Source of the DNA: Paenibacillus wynnii
GTDB lineage: Bacteria; Bacillota; Bacilli; Paenibacillales; Paenibacillaceae
DNA: 64,000 nt
NCBI RefSeq assembly: GCF_000757885.1
Contig: NZ_JQCR01000001.1
Location: 62,001-126,000, forward strand
Direction: 5' to 3'
Position 1 is the first letter of the stretch; each line of letters begins with the position of its first letter. The position numbers were made by a program, and so were the translations under genes. The notes under the pieces are model-generated. The model had not been told where the DNA came from. It saw only the letters and a program-made list of their open reading frames with translations, and did not search any database. Of this stretch, positions 43,157 through 52,000 are shown one piece after another.

Positions 43157-43675
43157 CTAACCTATTACTTTCTCAAACACCGGAAAGCTCGCTGTTCTTC
43201 CCGGGAAGTTCACTTCCCCCCTAAGGTCATATTCCAAGCTTTTATATAACCTCAATGCAGAAGAATTCTTCGCATAAGTATCTAGACGGATGCTGGTATA
43301 ACCGCCGCGTACGGCATGATCTTCCGCGAAAGCGATCAGTCTGCGAGCGATCCCCTTACCCTGAGCTTCCGGATGCACAGCCAGTCTGTGCATGCTTAGA
43401 TGAGGCCCTTGATTCTGCACCCAGTGGATAGCCCCATACTCTTCTGCCTGATTTTCATCCAATACGACTATGCCTGCGATGGCACCTTCTACTTCACATA
43501 CATACAAATTACTCTGCTCCAGATCCTCCTGGATCACTTCCCTATTAGGATAGCTTTCATCCCACTGATCACTTCCACCGTCCTGCATCACCTGGACGCA
43601 CCGGGCAATCAGTTCCATAATCTGTTCACTCTCAACTTGGCGTCCTGCTCGAATAGTACTTGTCACCCTGTGCAC
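43157..43675 (-). CDS. GNAT-family N-acetyltransferase
   Basis: The 172-residue protein has the acetyl-CoA binding motif 'VHPEAQGKGIARRLIAF' (about 100-116) preceded by 'LSMHRLAVHP', and the motif B region 'GYTSIRLDTYAKNSSALRLY'. The substrate is unknown. The start may be the GTG at 43675 or the GTG three codons later, which lies nearer to an AGCAGG site at normal distance. It is a single gene, between terminators on both sides. Confidence 0.8.
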   Translation of the reverse strand: MHRVTSTIRAGRQVESEQIMELIARCVQVMQDGGSDQWDESYPNREVIQEDLEQSNLYVCEVEGAIAGIVVLDENQAEEYGAIHWVQNQGPHLSMHRLAVHPEAQGKGIARRLIAFAEDHAVRGGYTSIRLDTYAKNSSALRLYKSLEYDLRGEVNFPGRTASFPVFEKVIG

Positions 43676-43776
43676 CTGCTTTCATCATCATATTTTGAAC
43701 CCCTATCATTTCTGTAAGAAGTCTATCATATGAACAGGTAAAGCAGAAATACATCCTTAATTTTACCCATACAAAA

Positions 43777-43812
43777 GAGAGTGTCTCATTCTTATAAGAC
43801 TGAGACACTCTC
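43777..43812 (-). terminator. terminator of the small coat-protein operon
   Basis: GAGAGTGTCTCA (43777-43788) pairs perfectly with TGAGACACTCTC (43801-43812). On the minus strand the stem is followed by TTTTGT. It lies 57 bases after the end of the basic protein gene. Confidence 0.82.
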
Positions 43813-43869
43813 CCGTTTTGCCTATTATAAATTCTCTGTCTCCTACGCTGTTAATTGGCGTATGATGCC

Positions 43870-44307
43870 TCAGCCGAACTCCAGTTTATGCCCGTCCTCG
43901 AAGCCCTTGGCGAAACCGGCATCGAATCCCACGTTGTATGCTTCGGTGTATCCCTGCTGAAAGGCGTCTGCCGGCGGAGTTTCCGGCGGGACGCCGAGAT
44001 CCGGGGGGAGCGCAACAACCTCAGCTACCGGGAGCGGTACAGCTGCGGGAATTACATTTACCGGTGGATGAACGACTCGTGCTCTTCGGACAATCCGGCG
44101 GCGAAGTCTTCTCTTTCGACGCAACAGAAGCCCTTTCTTGCTCTTACCATATCGAACTGCCTTCCGAGTAAGTCCTCTGCGGACTTTACGAACAAGACCT
44201 CTGCGAACAAGGCCTCTGCGAACCTTGGCTTTCCGCGAGCGCAACAGAATTCTTGTTCTCGAGGATTTCCCTAAACGCAGCGCTCTACGGATCTTCTTTC
44301 TCTTCAT
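43870..44307 (-). CDS. Arg/Lys-rich small protein with Pro linker and GY-repeat tail
   Basis: From ATG 44307 (AGGAGG about nine bases upstream) the product has 145 residues in three parts. Residues 1-78 are strongly basic, with repeats such as 'VRRGLVRRGLVRKVRRGL'. Residues 80-113 are Pro/Val/Ala-rich. The last 30 residues, 'FQQGYTEAYNVGFDAGFAKG', carry a GYxxGY-like periodic aromatic/Gly segment also found in both CgeB-like proteins. Upstream ATGs in the longer frame lack ribosome sites. It looks like a spore-coat scaffold protein, but the family is not recognised. Confidence 0.75.
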   Translation of the reverse strand: MKRKKIRRALRLGKSSRTRILLRSRKAKVRRGLVRRGLVRKVRRGLTRKAVRYGKSKKGLLLRRKRRLRRRIVRRARVVHPPVNVIPAAVPLPVAEVVALPPDLGVPPETPPADAFQQGYTEAYNVGFDAGFAKGFEDGHKLEFG

Positions 44308-44311
44308 CACT

Positions 44312-44614
44312 CTACTCCTCCTGTACTCCATGACTCTTACGGCTCCCTCCGACACAGGTTTTGCTCAGCCAGGGTGCAGCCGGAGTTCCTGTCTTGTGCC
44401 GGTGAAGTGAAATACCGGACATCATCCGGCACATCGAGCTCTGGTATTGGCTTAATATCCTGACATTGTCACATAGCTTGCGGGCAGTCAGCTCAGAATG
44501 ACCTGTTAATTCAGCGATACTCTCCAGAATGGTAGCTAAAGCCGCTTGACTACGGGCAATAGAGCGGATCATTTCCAGCTTGACGGCTCGTTCCGAAAGA
44601 TTCCGGGGACTCAT
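44312..44614 (-). CDS. small helical protein, unknown
   Basis: A 100-residue protein. Residues 1-70 are predicted to be helical ('AVKLEMIRSIARSQAALATI', 'LESIAELTGHSELTARKL') and the last 30 are His/Lys/Gly/Ser-rich. The pattern of a helical core around 'QAALATILES' is shared with the two genes upstream ('QWNIAMILEA', 'HEQMARILDA'), so the three appear to be distant paralogues. It overlaps the next upstream gene by one base. Function unknown; the setting suggests a structural spore component. Confidence 0.65.
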   Translation of the reverse strand: MSPRNLSERAVKLEMIRSIARSQAALATILESIAELTGHSELTARKLCDNVRILSQYQSSMCRMMSGISLHRHKTGTPAAPWLSKTCVGGSRKSHGVQEE

Positions 44615-44949
44615 TAGCTTCCCTCTCCAAACCCGTCGCCCATTCCGCCAAAACCTTCCCCGCCCCCCTCTTCTTCACCGCTACCAAGCACAGCCTTAAG
44701 GTTACTGTATAGACCGTTTTCCAGCTTAGTCAGCCCCTCCACCAACTCAACGATTTGTTCATGTATGGAAAGGGATTCCTTCAGCTGCTCTTCGTGATTA
44801 TCGAACGCTTTTGCGTGGATATGGTGCTGTGTCCACTGCTTCACCTTCTCCGCTTCCACCGCCTTGGCTTCCAGAATCATTGCGATGTTCCACTGGATGG
44901 CGGCGGTCGACTCCAGCATTTGCAGATAAGCCTTTTCTCTGCTCATCAT
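44614..44949 (-). CDS. small helical protein with Gly/Glu-rich tail, unknown
   Basis: A 111-residue protein whose first 90 residues are helical ('AYLQMLESTAAIQWNIAMIL', 'HEQIVELVEGLTKLENGLY'), followed by an acidic Gly-rich tail 'SGEEEGGGEGFGGMGDGFG'. This acidic tail contrasts with the basic neighbour two genes downstream, and the two tails could bind each other. The start ATG follows GGAGGTGG. Paralogous relation to the flanking small genes is suggested by the shared 'AxILEA' core. Not recognised. Confidence 0.65.
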   Translation of the reverse strand: MMSREKAYLQMLESTAAIQWNIAMILEAKAVEAEKVKQWTQHHIHAKAFDNHEEQLKESLSIHEQIVELVEGLTKLENGLYSNLKAVLGSGEEEGGGEGFGGMGDGFGEGS

Positions 44950-44970
44950 CCACCTCCTGCTTCTTAAGCG

Positions 44971-45387
44971 TTACTCTTCTTCCTGCCCGTTTAATTCCTT
45001 GATCACCCTGCCTACCCCTTCAGCCATAGCTTCCTCCAGATCGGCAAGTGCGTTCAAGTAAGCAATAATGCTCTTGTTAACCTGACTCGAGCTTTCGATC
45101 AAACCGCTGGTATCACCCAAATCCGGGTCCGCATCCGGCAGATCGTGAACAATTTGCGACATCCGGACAGCCACGTGGCGTTCGGCATCCAGAATTCTTG
45201 CCATCTGCTCATGCGTATGGGCCATGTGCTGCAGCACTTTTGTTATTTTATTCTGCACCTTCATGTCTCCTTTGCTCAAACGCCCTGCTACAGCATATGC
45301 GGCATAAGCCTGTACGGTGCTGGTGATAACGTTCGGAGAATATGTAGAGGAAAGAAATTTGGAGAGAATGATTACCGTTTTTTTCAA
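44971..45387 (-). CDS. small helical protein, unknown (start uncertain)
   Basis: The open frame gives 138 residues from TTG 45387, which has no ribosome site. An ATG at 45264 (MKVQNKITKVLQHM) has AAAGGAG but only two bases of spacing, and would leave 97 residues. The first 40 residues of the long form still look like normal protein ('AYAAYAVAGRLSKGD'), so the choice is open. The body is helical with 'HTHEQMARILDAERHVAVRM' and 'NKSIIAYLNALADLEEAM'. It heads a four-gene unit of small proteins. Confidence 0.6.
   Translation of the reverse strand: MKKTVIILSKFLSSTYSPNVITSTVQAYAAYAVAGRLSKGDMKVQNKITKVLQHMAHTHEQMARILDAERHVAVRMSQIVHDLPDADPDLGDTSGLIESSSQVNKSIIAYLNALADLEEAMAEGVGRVIKELNGQEEE
45291..45318 (-). 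promoter_or_regulatory. candidate sigma-K-type promoter
   Basis: On the minus strand, AC (45317-45318) is followed after 17 bases by CATATGCTG (45291-45299), one mismatch from the CATAnnnTA -10 box. It would fit the ATG 45264 start of the next gene. It also lies inside a plausible reading frame, so chance is possible. Confidence 0.3.
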
Positions 45388-45506
45388 TAGGATTAAGCTT
45401 CAAGCCATTACTCAATGGATGTTTAAGCAGCCTGGAACTCTCTATGTACTTGTCGATACCGAAAAGGGTAATATACCTGATGCAAGAAATTTACAATAAA
45501 AAAATA

Positions 45507-45525
45507 CGCTGCCCTTAAGGCAGCG
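45507..45525 (-). terminator. terminator containing the stop codon of the nucleotidyltransferase gene
   Basis: CGCTGCC (45507-45513) pairs with GGCAGCG (45519-45525), followed on the minus strand by TATTTTTTTA. The TAA stop (45515-45517) lies in the loop. Confidence 0.8.
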
Positions 45526-46246
45526 CATCTCTCAGTTTCTCCCCAGCCTCACGCAGAGACTGAAACGTTCCCGCATCGCTCCACCACTCTTTCAAGATAT
45601 CATAGCTGAGCTTGCGGTCTGCGGCATAGATATTATTCACATCGGTGATTTCGAGCTCTCCTCTATTGGAAGGAGACACCCGCCTAATAATGTCGAACAC
45701 AGCCTCATCGTACATATAAATGCCAGTCACACAATACCCCGTCTTCGGATGCTGCGGCTTTTCTTCAATGTAGGCGATCCAAGCAGAATTTTGACTATCG
45801 AACACCGGGACACCGTATCGTCGTGCGTCATTAACCGGTTTGAGCAGCACCTTAGCCGTACCCGCAGGCTGCCGAAGGTAACTATCGACATAAGGCGTTA
45901 AGTCATCCAGAAAAAGGTTGTCTCCCAGCAGTACCAGGAAGCGTTCACCCGAGGGTACAAATCCTTTTGCCAGTTCCAGTGCCTCCGCAATCCCACCGGC
46001 TGCCTCCTGGATTTTATAAGTAAGCGTTACTCCGAATGAAGCACCACTACCCAAAAAATCCATATACAGTCCAGCTGACTGTTTGCTGATGACGAGAAGA
46101 ATATCGGTTATACCACACCGGCGCAGCCGGTCAATACCGTAGCACACCATTGGATATTTGCCGACCGGAAGCAAATGTTTGTTCATAAGCCGGGTCAGCG
46201 GATATAGCCTAGATCCTGTTCCGCCCGCCAGTATGACTCCTTTCAC
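45515..46246 (-). CDS. sugar-1-phosphate nucleotidyltransferase, RmlA-like
   Basis: The 243-residue protein has the N-terminal nucleotide-binding motif 'GVILAGGTGSRLYPLTRLMN', 'VLLGDNLFLDDL' with the metal-binding Asp, 'YIEEKPQHPKTGYCVTGIYM' and 'WSDAGTFQSL', as in glucose-1-phosphate thymidylyl/uridylyltransferases. It would supply an NDP-sugar to the glycosyltransferases upstream in the same operon. No matching dTDP-glucose dehydratase is in the window, so the sugar is undefined. Its stop codon is buried in the terminator hairpin. Confidence 0.87.
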   Translation of the reverse strand: MKGVILAGGTGSRLYPLTRLMNKHLLPVGKYPMVCYGIDRLRRCGITDILLVISKQSAGLYMDFLGSGASFGVTLTYKIQEAAGGIAEALELAKGFVPSGERFLVLLGDNLFLDDLTPYVDSYLRQPAGTAKVLLKPVNDARRYGVPVFDSQNSAWIAYIEEKPQHPKTGYCVTGIYMYDEAVFDIIRRVSPSNRGELEITDVNNIYAADRKLSYDILKEWWSDAGTFQSLREAGEKLRDALP

Positions 46247-46359
46247 AACCTTTCCTCCTCAACCTTTTGTGGAACCTAGGGCTCCCAGCAAATTAATTTA
46301 GTAAAACTGACTTCAAACACAGACTCCTGCACTACCCGCCTGAGGGTTATAAATTCAAG

Positions 46360-47097
46360 CTATATAAAAGCTGCAGGATCGGTATTCCACTTCTCTATAA
46401 AAAGCTTGCGATTCCGCTCAACCAGCTCTTGCCATCCTCCATGGTATACCTGCTTGAAGCTTACGCTTCCTTCATGGTGTACCAGAGCATCGCCGGCAAT
46501 AAGCAGCCGATATCCGAACAATCGTACGCGGAAGCAATAATCATCATCCTCGTAATGCCCGGGAGAGAATCGCTCGTCAAGCAAGCCTACAACGTCTAAT
46601 ACTTCTCGCTTGAAGAGAAAGCACATCCCCACAAGTCTGTGAGTCTCTCTCCATTTGGACGGGTCGGGAACATTGGATGTTTCCGTAATTTTATGAAAAG
46701 CCGGGATATCCTCATAATAAGTTTTCACCTGCTGCCTTCCACTGGCATAATTCGTAATGGGTCCAACAATGCCGATGTCAGGAGCGCTATACAAGGCCCG
46801 TTTTAGATTGGTCAACCAGTTCCGGGATACAATAACATCATTATTCAGGAGCAGCAGCTCGTCTCCGCAAGCTAACTGTAATCCCAAATTACAGGCTACC
46901 GGGAAACCGGCATTGGCTGGCAAAGAGATGAAGGTTATTTTTTCAGAGCGGCAATAGGTTGTTGTGCCATCCTCGGAACCGTTATCTACAACAATGATCT
47001 CATAAGGACTTGCCGTATATTCTCTGATTGAATCCACACAGGCCCGAAGCTGATGAAGACCATTATAGTTTGGGATAATGATGCTGGTCATCGTCAT
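46360..47097 (-). CDS. glycosyltransferase family 2, rhamnosyltransferase-like
   Basis: From ATG 47097, which overlaps the upstream stop as ATGA and has GGAGG eight bases upstream, the product has 245 residues. It shows 'SIIIPNYNGLHQLRACVDSI', 'IIVVDNGSEDGTTTY', 'LLLNNDVIVSRNWL' and 'SPGHYEDDDYCFRVRLFGYR', the pattern of rhamnosyl- or GlcNAc-transferring GT2 enzymes. The longer frame from 47112 would start inside the neighbour without a good ribosome site. It is the third gene of a four-gene operon. Confidence 0.87.
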   Translation of the reverse strand: MTMTSIIIPNYNGLHQLRACVDSIREYTASPYEIIVVDNGSEDGTTTYCRSEKITFISLPANAGFPVACNLGLQLACGDELLLLNNDVIVSRNWLTNLKRALYSAPDIGIVGPITNYASGRQQVKTYYEDIPAFHKITETSNVPDPSKWRETHRLVGMCFLFKREVLDVVGLLDERFSPGHYEDDDYCFRVRLFGYRLLIAGDALVHHEGSVSFKQVYHGGWQELVERNRKLFIEKWNTDPAAFI

Positions 47098-47996
47098 ATG
47101 CCATTCCTCCATACTGCCGTTTGCCGGCGGCTCTCAGCGCCGTTGCTCCCCTCAAGCCCCTTGCTTCCTCCCCGCGCCAGTACCTCATGAAGAGCTTCGG
47201 CATGATCACCGGATATCAGCCTCGCCATAGCATTACCCTCACCTGTATTGGCTTTACGCTGCCGATTTTGGTTTATCACATTCACAGTGCCTGCTTTTTC
47301 CACCTTCAACTTTTCCATTATCGCAACGGCATGAGCTTTCGGAGGAACCATCAAATACTGACAGCCAATCGTCTCCACCGCCCTCCGCGAAAGAGCATGC
47401 GGAACTGCAGTTATAGAACTCGTGCCCAAATCTGTCCGCCCAAGAACTGAATTTAGGAAAAGCTTGCAGCGTGTCACTTCGTCCCAGTGAGCAAAATTTG
47501 GGAGTAGTGGATCTATATCATTAAGCGCTACATCTCCTCCCCGATCTATCGCCGCCGGAAACGAAATCAGTTGAGGCGCAGGAATAACCATATCACCATC
47601 GAGAAAAAGCAGGATATCACCGCGACTCAGCTTCGCACCTATAGCCCGGCCTACATCATGCCCGGCAGATTCCGGACAATGAACAACCACCGCCTGTTTG
47701 CACAATCTGGCACGTTGAAAGCTTCTGTCCTTGCATCCGTTGAGAACGACAATAATCTCTACCGGTCGGAGACGCATTACCTGCTTAAGCACTTGGAATA
47801 ACGTCTCTTCTTCGTCCCGCGCCGAGATTATGACGGATAAGCTGCTGCGAAAGCCAGGAATCAAGCGAAGGGATCGACCTGACTTAGGTTTTCGCGACGA
47901 CCGACGAGGTGCAGAGGATGAGGATTTAGCCGACTTGCCGGATTTAGAGGAACCCTTCCCGATTCTAGGCTTGAAAAGCTTGGAGCTGTTACTCAT
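47094..47996 (-). CDS. glycosyltransferase family 2 with basic Ser/Lys-rich N-terminal tail
   Basis: Residues 1-44 of this 300-residue protein are a disordered basic tail with many Ser ('GKGSSKSGKSAKSSSSAPRR' is part of it). The GT2 part follows: 'LSVIISARDEEETLFQVL', 'IIVVLNGCKDRSFQRA', and 'ILLFLDGDMVIPAPQL' with the DxD. It is paralogous to the gene upstream, which also starts with a basic tail. Such tails are not needed for catalysis and probably dock the enzyme on a spore layer or partner protein. Confidence 0.85.
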   Translation of the reverse strand: MSNSSKLFKPRIGKGSSKSGKSAKSSSSAPRRSSRKPKSGRSLRLIPGFRSSLSVIISARDEEETLFQVLKQVMRLRPVEIIVVLNGCKDRSFQRARLCKQAVVVHCPESAGHDVGRAIGAKLSRGDILLFLDGDMVIPAPQLISFPAAIDRGGDVALNDIDPLLPNFAHWDEVTRCKLFLNSVLGRTDLGTSSITAVPHALSRRAVETIGCQYLMVPPKAHAVAIMEKLKVEKAGTVNVINQNRQRKANTGEGNAMARLISGDHAEALHEVLARGGSKGLEGSNGAESRRQTAVWRNGI

Positions 47997-48003
47997 CGTA
48001 TTA

Positions 48004-48846
48004 TCACCTCACCATCTCGCGGCGCCGGATTCCGTCAGTGAAACCGGCCCGACTCCCCCGCCTTTTAAGCAACAAAGCAATTGCCTCCAGATGATCAGCG
48101 ATCACAAGCTGCTGCAAGGGATCTCTTCCACCCTTCTTGCGGCGGACAGCATTTATTTTTCCTACAGGCACAATATGCACAGGTTCCACCCGAAGCCCCT
48201 CCATGACGGCATGAACATAGGCAACAGGGGGTCTGGACAGCAAGTCACTCCCTAGAACTTGAAATGCCCTTCGGCTTAAAGCATGCGGAACTGCAGTCAT
48301 AGAACAGCCCTTCAAATCGGGACGTTGAAGAATAATATTCAGCACATGCTTGGAGAGTACAACTGGATGTGGGCGGGATCGATGGACCGGTCCGGAATAA
48401 TTATTCAAGGCTACATCAACCCCGCCGCTCACAGCCATCACAAAGGGACGGAGTTGGGCTGAGGAAAGTACAAGATCACCATCGGTAAACAACAGAATTT
48501 CACCCTTTGCTACTTCAGCCCCGATGCTGCGGCCGACATCATGTCCGAGCGGTTCCGCATAGGAAATCACCCGAGCTCCGCAGGATTGGGCAATTTCCAC
48601 TGTCCTATCCGCAGAACCGTTAGCTACTACGATTACCTCACATCGAGGGTGAACACCTCTTGCCCCGGCAATCGCTCTGGCTATGGTCCCAGCTTCATTC
48701 ATGGCCGGAATAATAACGGACACCAAGGGCTCAGGGTGATTCACCAGTGCTGCGGTTTCTCGCGCAGGACGAGCGGGGCGCCTTAATTTACGGGAAAGCC
48801 GCCGCCCCGTGCGGCGGGCAAGAGATCTTTTTGTTTTCAAGCTCAT
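48004..48846 (-). CDS. glycosyltransferase family 2 with Arg-rich N-terminal tail
   Basis: The 280-residue protein starts with about 30 residues rich in Arg ('RSLARRTGRRLSRKLRRPAR'). The GT2 core follows: 'LVSVIIPAMNEAGTIARAIA', 'VIVVANGSADRTVEI' and 'GEILLFTDGDLVLSSAQL'. It is a paralogue of the next gene downstream (both have 'VPHALSRRA' and a similar end). It heads an operon of three GT2 genes and a nucleotidyltransferase. A candidate sigma-K promoter lies about 50 bases upstream. Confidence 0.85.
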   Translation of the reverse strand: MSLKTKRSLARRTGRRLSRKLRRPARPARETAALVNHPEPLVSVIIPAMNEAGTIARAIAGARGVHPRCEVIVVANGSADRTVEIAQSCGARVISYAEPLGHDVGRSIGAEVAKGEILLFTDGDLVLSSAQLRPFVMAVSGGVDVALNNYSGPVHRSRPHPVVLSKHVLNIILQRPDLKGCSMTAVPHALSRRAFQVLGSDLLSRPPVAYVHAVMEGLRVEPVHIVPVGKINAVRRKKGGRDPLQQLVIADHLEAIALLLKRRGSRAGFTDGIRRREMVR

Positions 48847-48890
48847 CCACCTTCCTTACAGGGCATGTTTCCCAGGCTGAGGGTACACCA

Positions 48891-48917
48891 CAGTTTATGT
48901 AATTCGCCAAGCAGGGT
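48891..48917 (-). promoter_or_regulatory. candidate sigma-K promoter of the GT2 operon
   Basis: On the minus strand TTACCC (AC at 48916-48917) precedes, by a 16-base spacer, CATAAACTG (48891-48899), which differs from CATAnnnTA at the last base. Position, 45 bases before the start codon, is suitable. Confidence 0.4.
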
Positions 48918-48976
48918 AACGGCCAATGTCTCCTTCTCATAGAAAATGGGACAAATGGCCGTATTCGCAAAAAAAG

Positions 48977-48997
48977 AGCGCAGCCTCAGGCTGCGCT
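48977..48997 (-). terminator. terminator of the giant repeat-protein gene
   Basis: AGCGCAGCC (48977-48985) and GGCTGCGCT (48989-48997) form a perfect 9-bp stem with a 3-base loop, followed on the minus strand by seven T. It lies 27 bases after the stop codon. Confidence 0.9.
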
Positions 48998-49023
48998 TAA
49001 TTTAAAATATAAGAAAAGTGGTT

Positions 49024-52000
49024 CTAGTCAAATACTCTATCATCTACAGGTAATTTAAATTGAGGTGTACCAATGGCAATCCATGAGATCACACCGTAGA
49101 AATGCTGCGTTTCAAGCAATCTTACAACCTCTATAACGGCGCTCCCGTTCCCCCTGCTTTTTAATGAAGCATGGAAGAAAGGCTGGTTAGTCATAGCAAC
49201 AAGTACATAACCTGTATGACCGAAGCTTTCATCGAATGTTACGGTTACCTCCACACTTTCAGCATCACCATTGAACATAAATGCCATCATCCCGAACTGC
49301 TGCAGCGCCTCTCTATTCCCGGCACTTTGGACCGGACTAAAAGCTAAATGCTCCCTATCCACTGAACCGAGTGCCAAATGCTCTCTGCAAACAGCTGCTG
49401 GAGCGATATGGAAGTTTTGGACACTCTCTTCCTCCAAATGGTGGGATTGTATGGAGAATGAGGCGATTTTGGATGAATCTACGGCTTCGTCTTGGAGTTC
49501 TGCATTTCCCACTGCTCCAGTAAAGAGATGTTCCATACGCACACATCCGGGTGATAGCTTATCGCTGGTAATACTGCCTTCCGGTAACAATTCAGCGGTA
49601 CGTGTCTCTTTAGCAAGATGATCCAAGGTAATGATTCCATGCTGCAAATGATGGCTTGCTACGGATTCATCGGCTAAATGTTCACCCTGGACACTCTCAG
49701 ACAGCAGATGTTCCGAATGTACAGATCCTTCCGCCAGCTTCACACCGGTAATACTACCGTCCGGCAGCAGTTCCGAGGTACGGGTCTCTTTAGCAAGATG
49801 ATCCAAGGTAATGATTCCATGCTGCAAATGATGGCTTGCTACGGATTCATCGGCTAAATGTTCACCCTGGACACTCTCAGACAGCAGATGTTCCGAACGT
49901 ACAGATCCTTCCGCCAGCTTCGAACCGGTAATACTACCGTCCGGAAGCAGTTCCGAGGTCTTGGTATCTTCAGCAAGATGTTCAAAGGTAATACTTCCAG
50001 TGCTGATATGACGGCTGCCTACAGCCTTAGGTGTCAGATGGCCGCCATATACACTTCCCGGCGCAAGCTGGAACGAGCCGATGGCTCCCTCCGCCAGCTT
50101 ATTTCCGGTAATACTACCGTCCGGGAGTAAATCAGGTGTCCTTACCTCTGACGCTAGATGATTAAGCTTAATGCCCCCCGAACGAACGTGGCGGCTGTCG
50201 ACCGACTCCGCCGCCAGATGACCTCCATACACACTGCCAGGTGCAAGCTGGAATGAGCCAACTGCCCCTTCGGCCAGCTTATTACCGGTGATACTGCCAT
50301 CCGCTAACAATTTAATGGATCTAGTCTCTTCCGCTAAATGATCCAGTGTAATACTTCCTGCACTGATATGGCGGCTGTCGACCGTTTCCAAGGCCAAATG
50401 GTCCCCGCACACACTTCCGGGTGCAATTTGGTTTGAACCAACTGCCCCCTCCGCCAGCTTATTTCCAGTAATACTGCCATCTGCCAACAGATTAGGAGTC
50501 TTCGTTTCATCCGCGAGATGCTCAAGTGTAATACTGCCTGCACTTATATGGCGGCTGTCTACCGCATCCGACGCCAAGTGGTCTCCATAGACGCTATCCG
50601 TTGCAAGTTGGTATGACCCAACTGATCCTTCTGCCAGCTTATTGCTGGTAATACTTCCGTCCGGCAGCAGCTCAGAAGTCTTGGTCTCTTCCGCTAGATG
50701 CTCAAGTGTAATACTTCCTGCACTGATATGGCGGCTGTCTACCGCATCCGACGCCAAGTGGTCTCCATAGACGCTATCCGTTGCAAGTTGGTATGACCTA
50801 ACTGATCCTTCTGCCAGCTTATTGCTGGTAATACTTCCGTCCGGCAGCAACTCAGAAGACTTTGTCTCTTCCGCAAGATGTTCAAGTGTAATACTGCCTG
50901 CACTGATATGGCGGCTGTCTACCGAATCCGACACCAAGTGATCCCCGTAGACGCTACCCTCCGCGAGTTGGTATGACCCGACTGATCCTTCCGCCAGCTT
51001 ACTGCTGGTGATACTTCCGTCCGGCAGCAACTCAGAAGTCTTCGTCTCTTCCGCTAGATGCTCAAGTGTAATACTTCCTGCACTGATATGGCGGCTGTCT
51101 ACCGCTTCTGATGCCAAGTGGTCTCCATAGATGCTGCCCGTTGCAAGATGTAACGAACCCACCGAACCCACTACCAGCTTATTGCCGGAAATACTGCCAT
51201 CCGGCAGCAGATCAGAAGTCCTCGTCTCTTCCGCTAGATGATCTAATGTAATACTGCCTGAACTGATATGGCGGCTGTCTATGGCCTCCGATGCCAAATG
51301 ATCTCCGTAGACGCTGCACGGCGCAATATGCAACGACCCAACAGATCCTTCCCCCAGCTTTTTGCCGGTAATACTGCCATCCGGCAGCAGCTTAGACGTC
51401 TTTGTTTCTTCCGCTAGATGATCTAATGTAATACTGCCTGAACTGATATGGCGGCTGTCTATAACCTCCGATGCCAAATGATCTCCGTAGACGCTGCCCG
51501 GCACAAGATGCAACGATCCGACGGATCCATCCGCGAGCTTATTACCGGTAATACTGCCATCTGGAAGCAGTTTAGATGTCTTCGTCTCTTTCGCTAGATG
51601 ATCCAGTGTAATACTGCCTGAACTGATATGACGGCTGTCTACCGCCTCCGACACCAAATGGTCTCCGTATATACTGTCCGGCACAAGATGCAATGATCCG
51701 ATGGATCCTTCCGCGAGCTTATTACCTGTAATACTGCCATCCGGCAGCAATTCAGATGTCTTCGTCTCTTCTGCTAGATGCTCAAGTCTAATACTGCCTG
51801 AACTAATATGGCGGCTGTCTATGACCTCCGATGCCAAATGATCTCCGTAGACGCTGCCTGGCTCAAGATGTAACGATCCGACGGATCCTTCCGCGAGCTT
51901 ATTACCGGTAACACTGCCATCCGGCAGTATACCCGGACTCCGCACTTCCGCTGCCAAATGCTCCAGGGTAATTTCACCGTTGCGAATATGACGTCCTTCT

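Noticed and set aside
48788..48970. 60-codon minus-strand frame upstream of the GT2 operon
   Set aside because: It overlaps the start of the GT2 gene and the candidate promoter, with no ribosome site.
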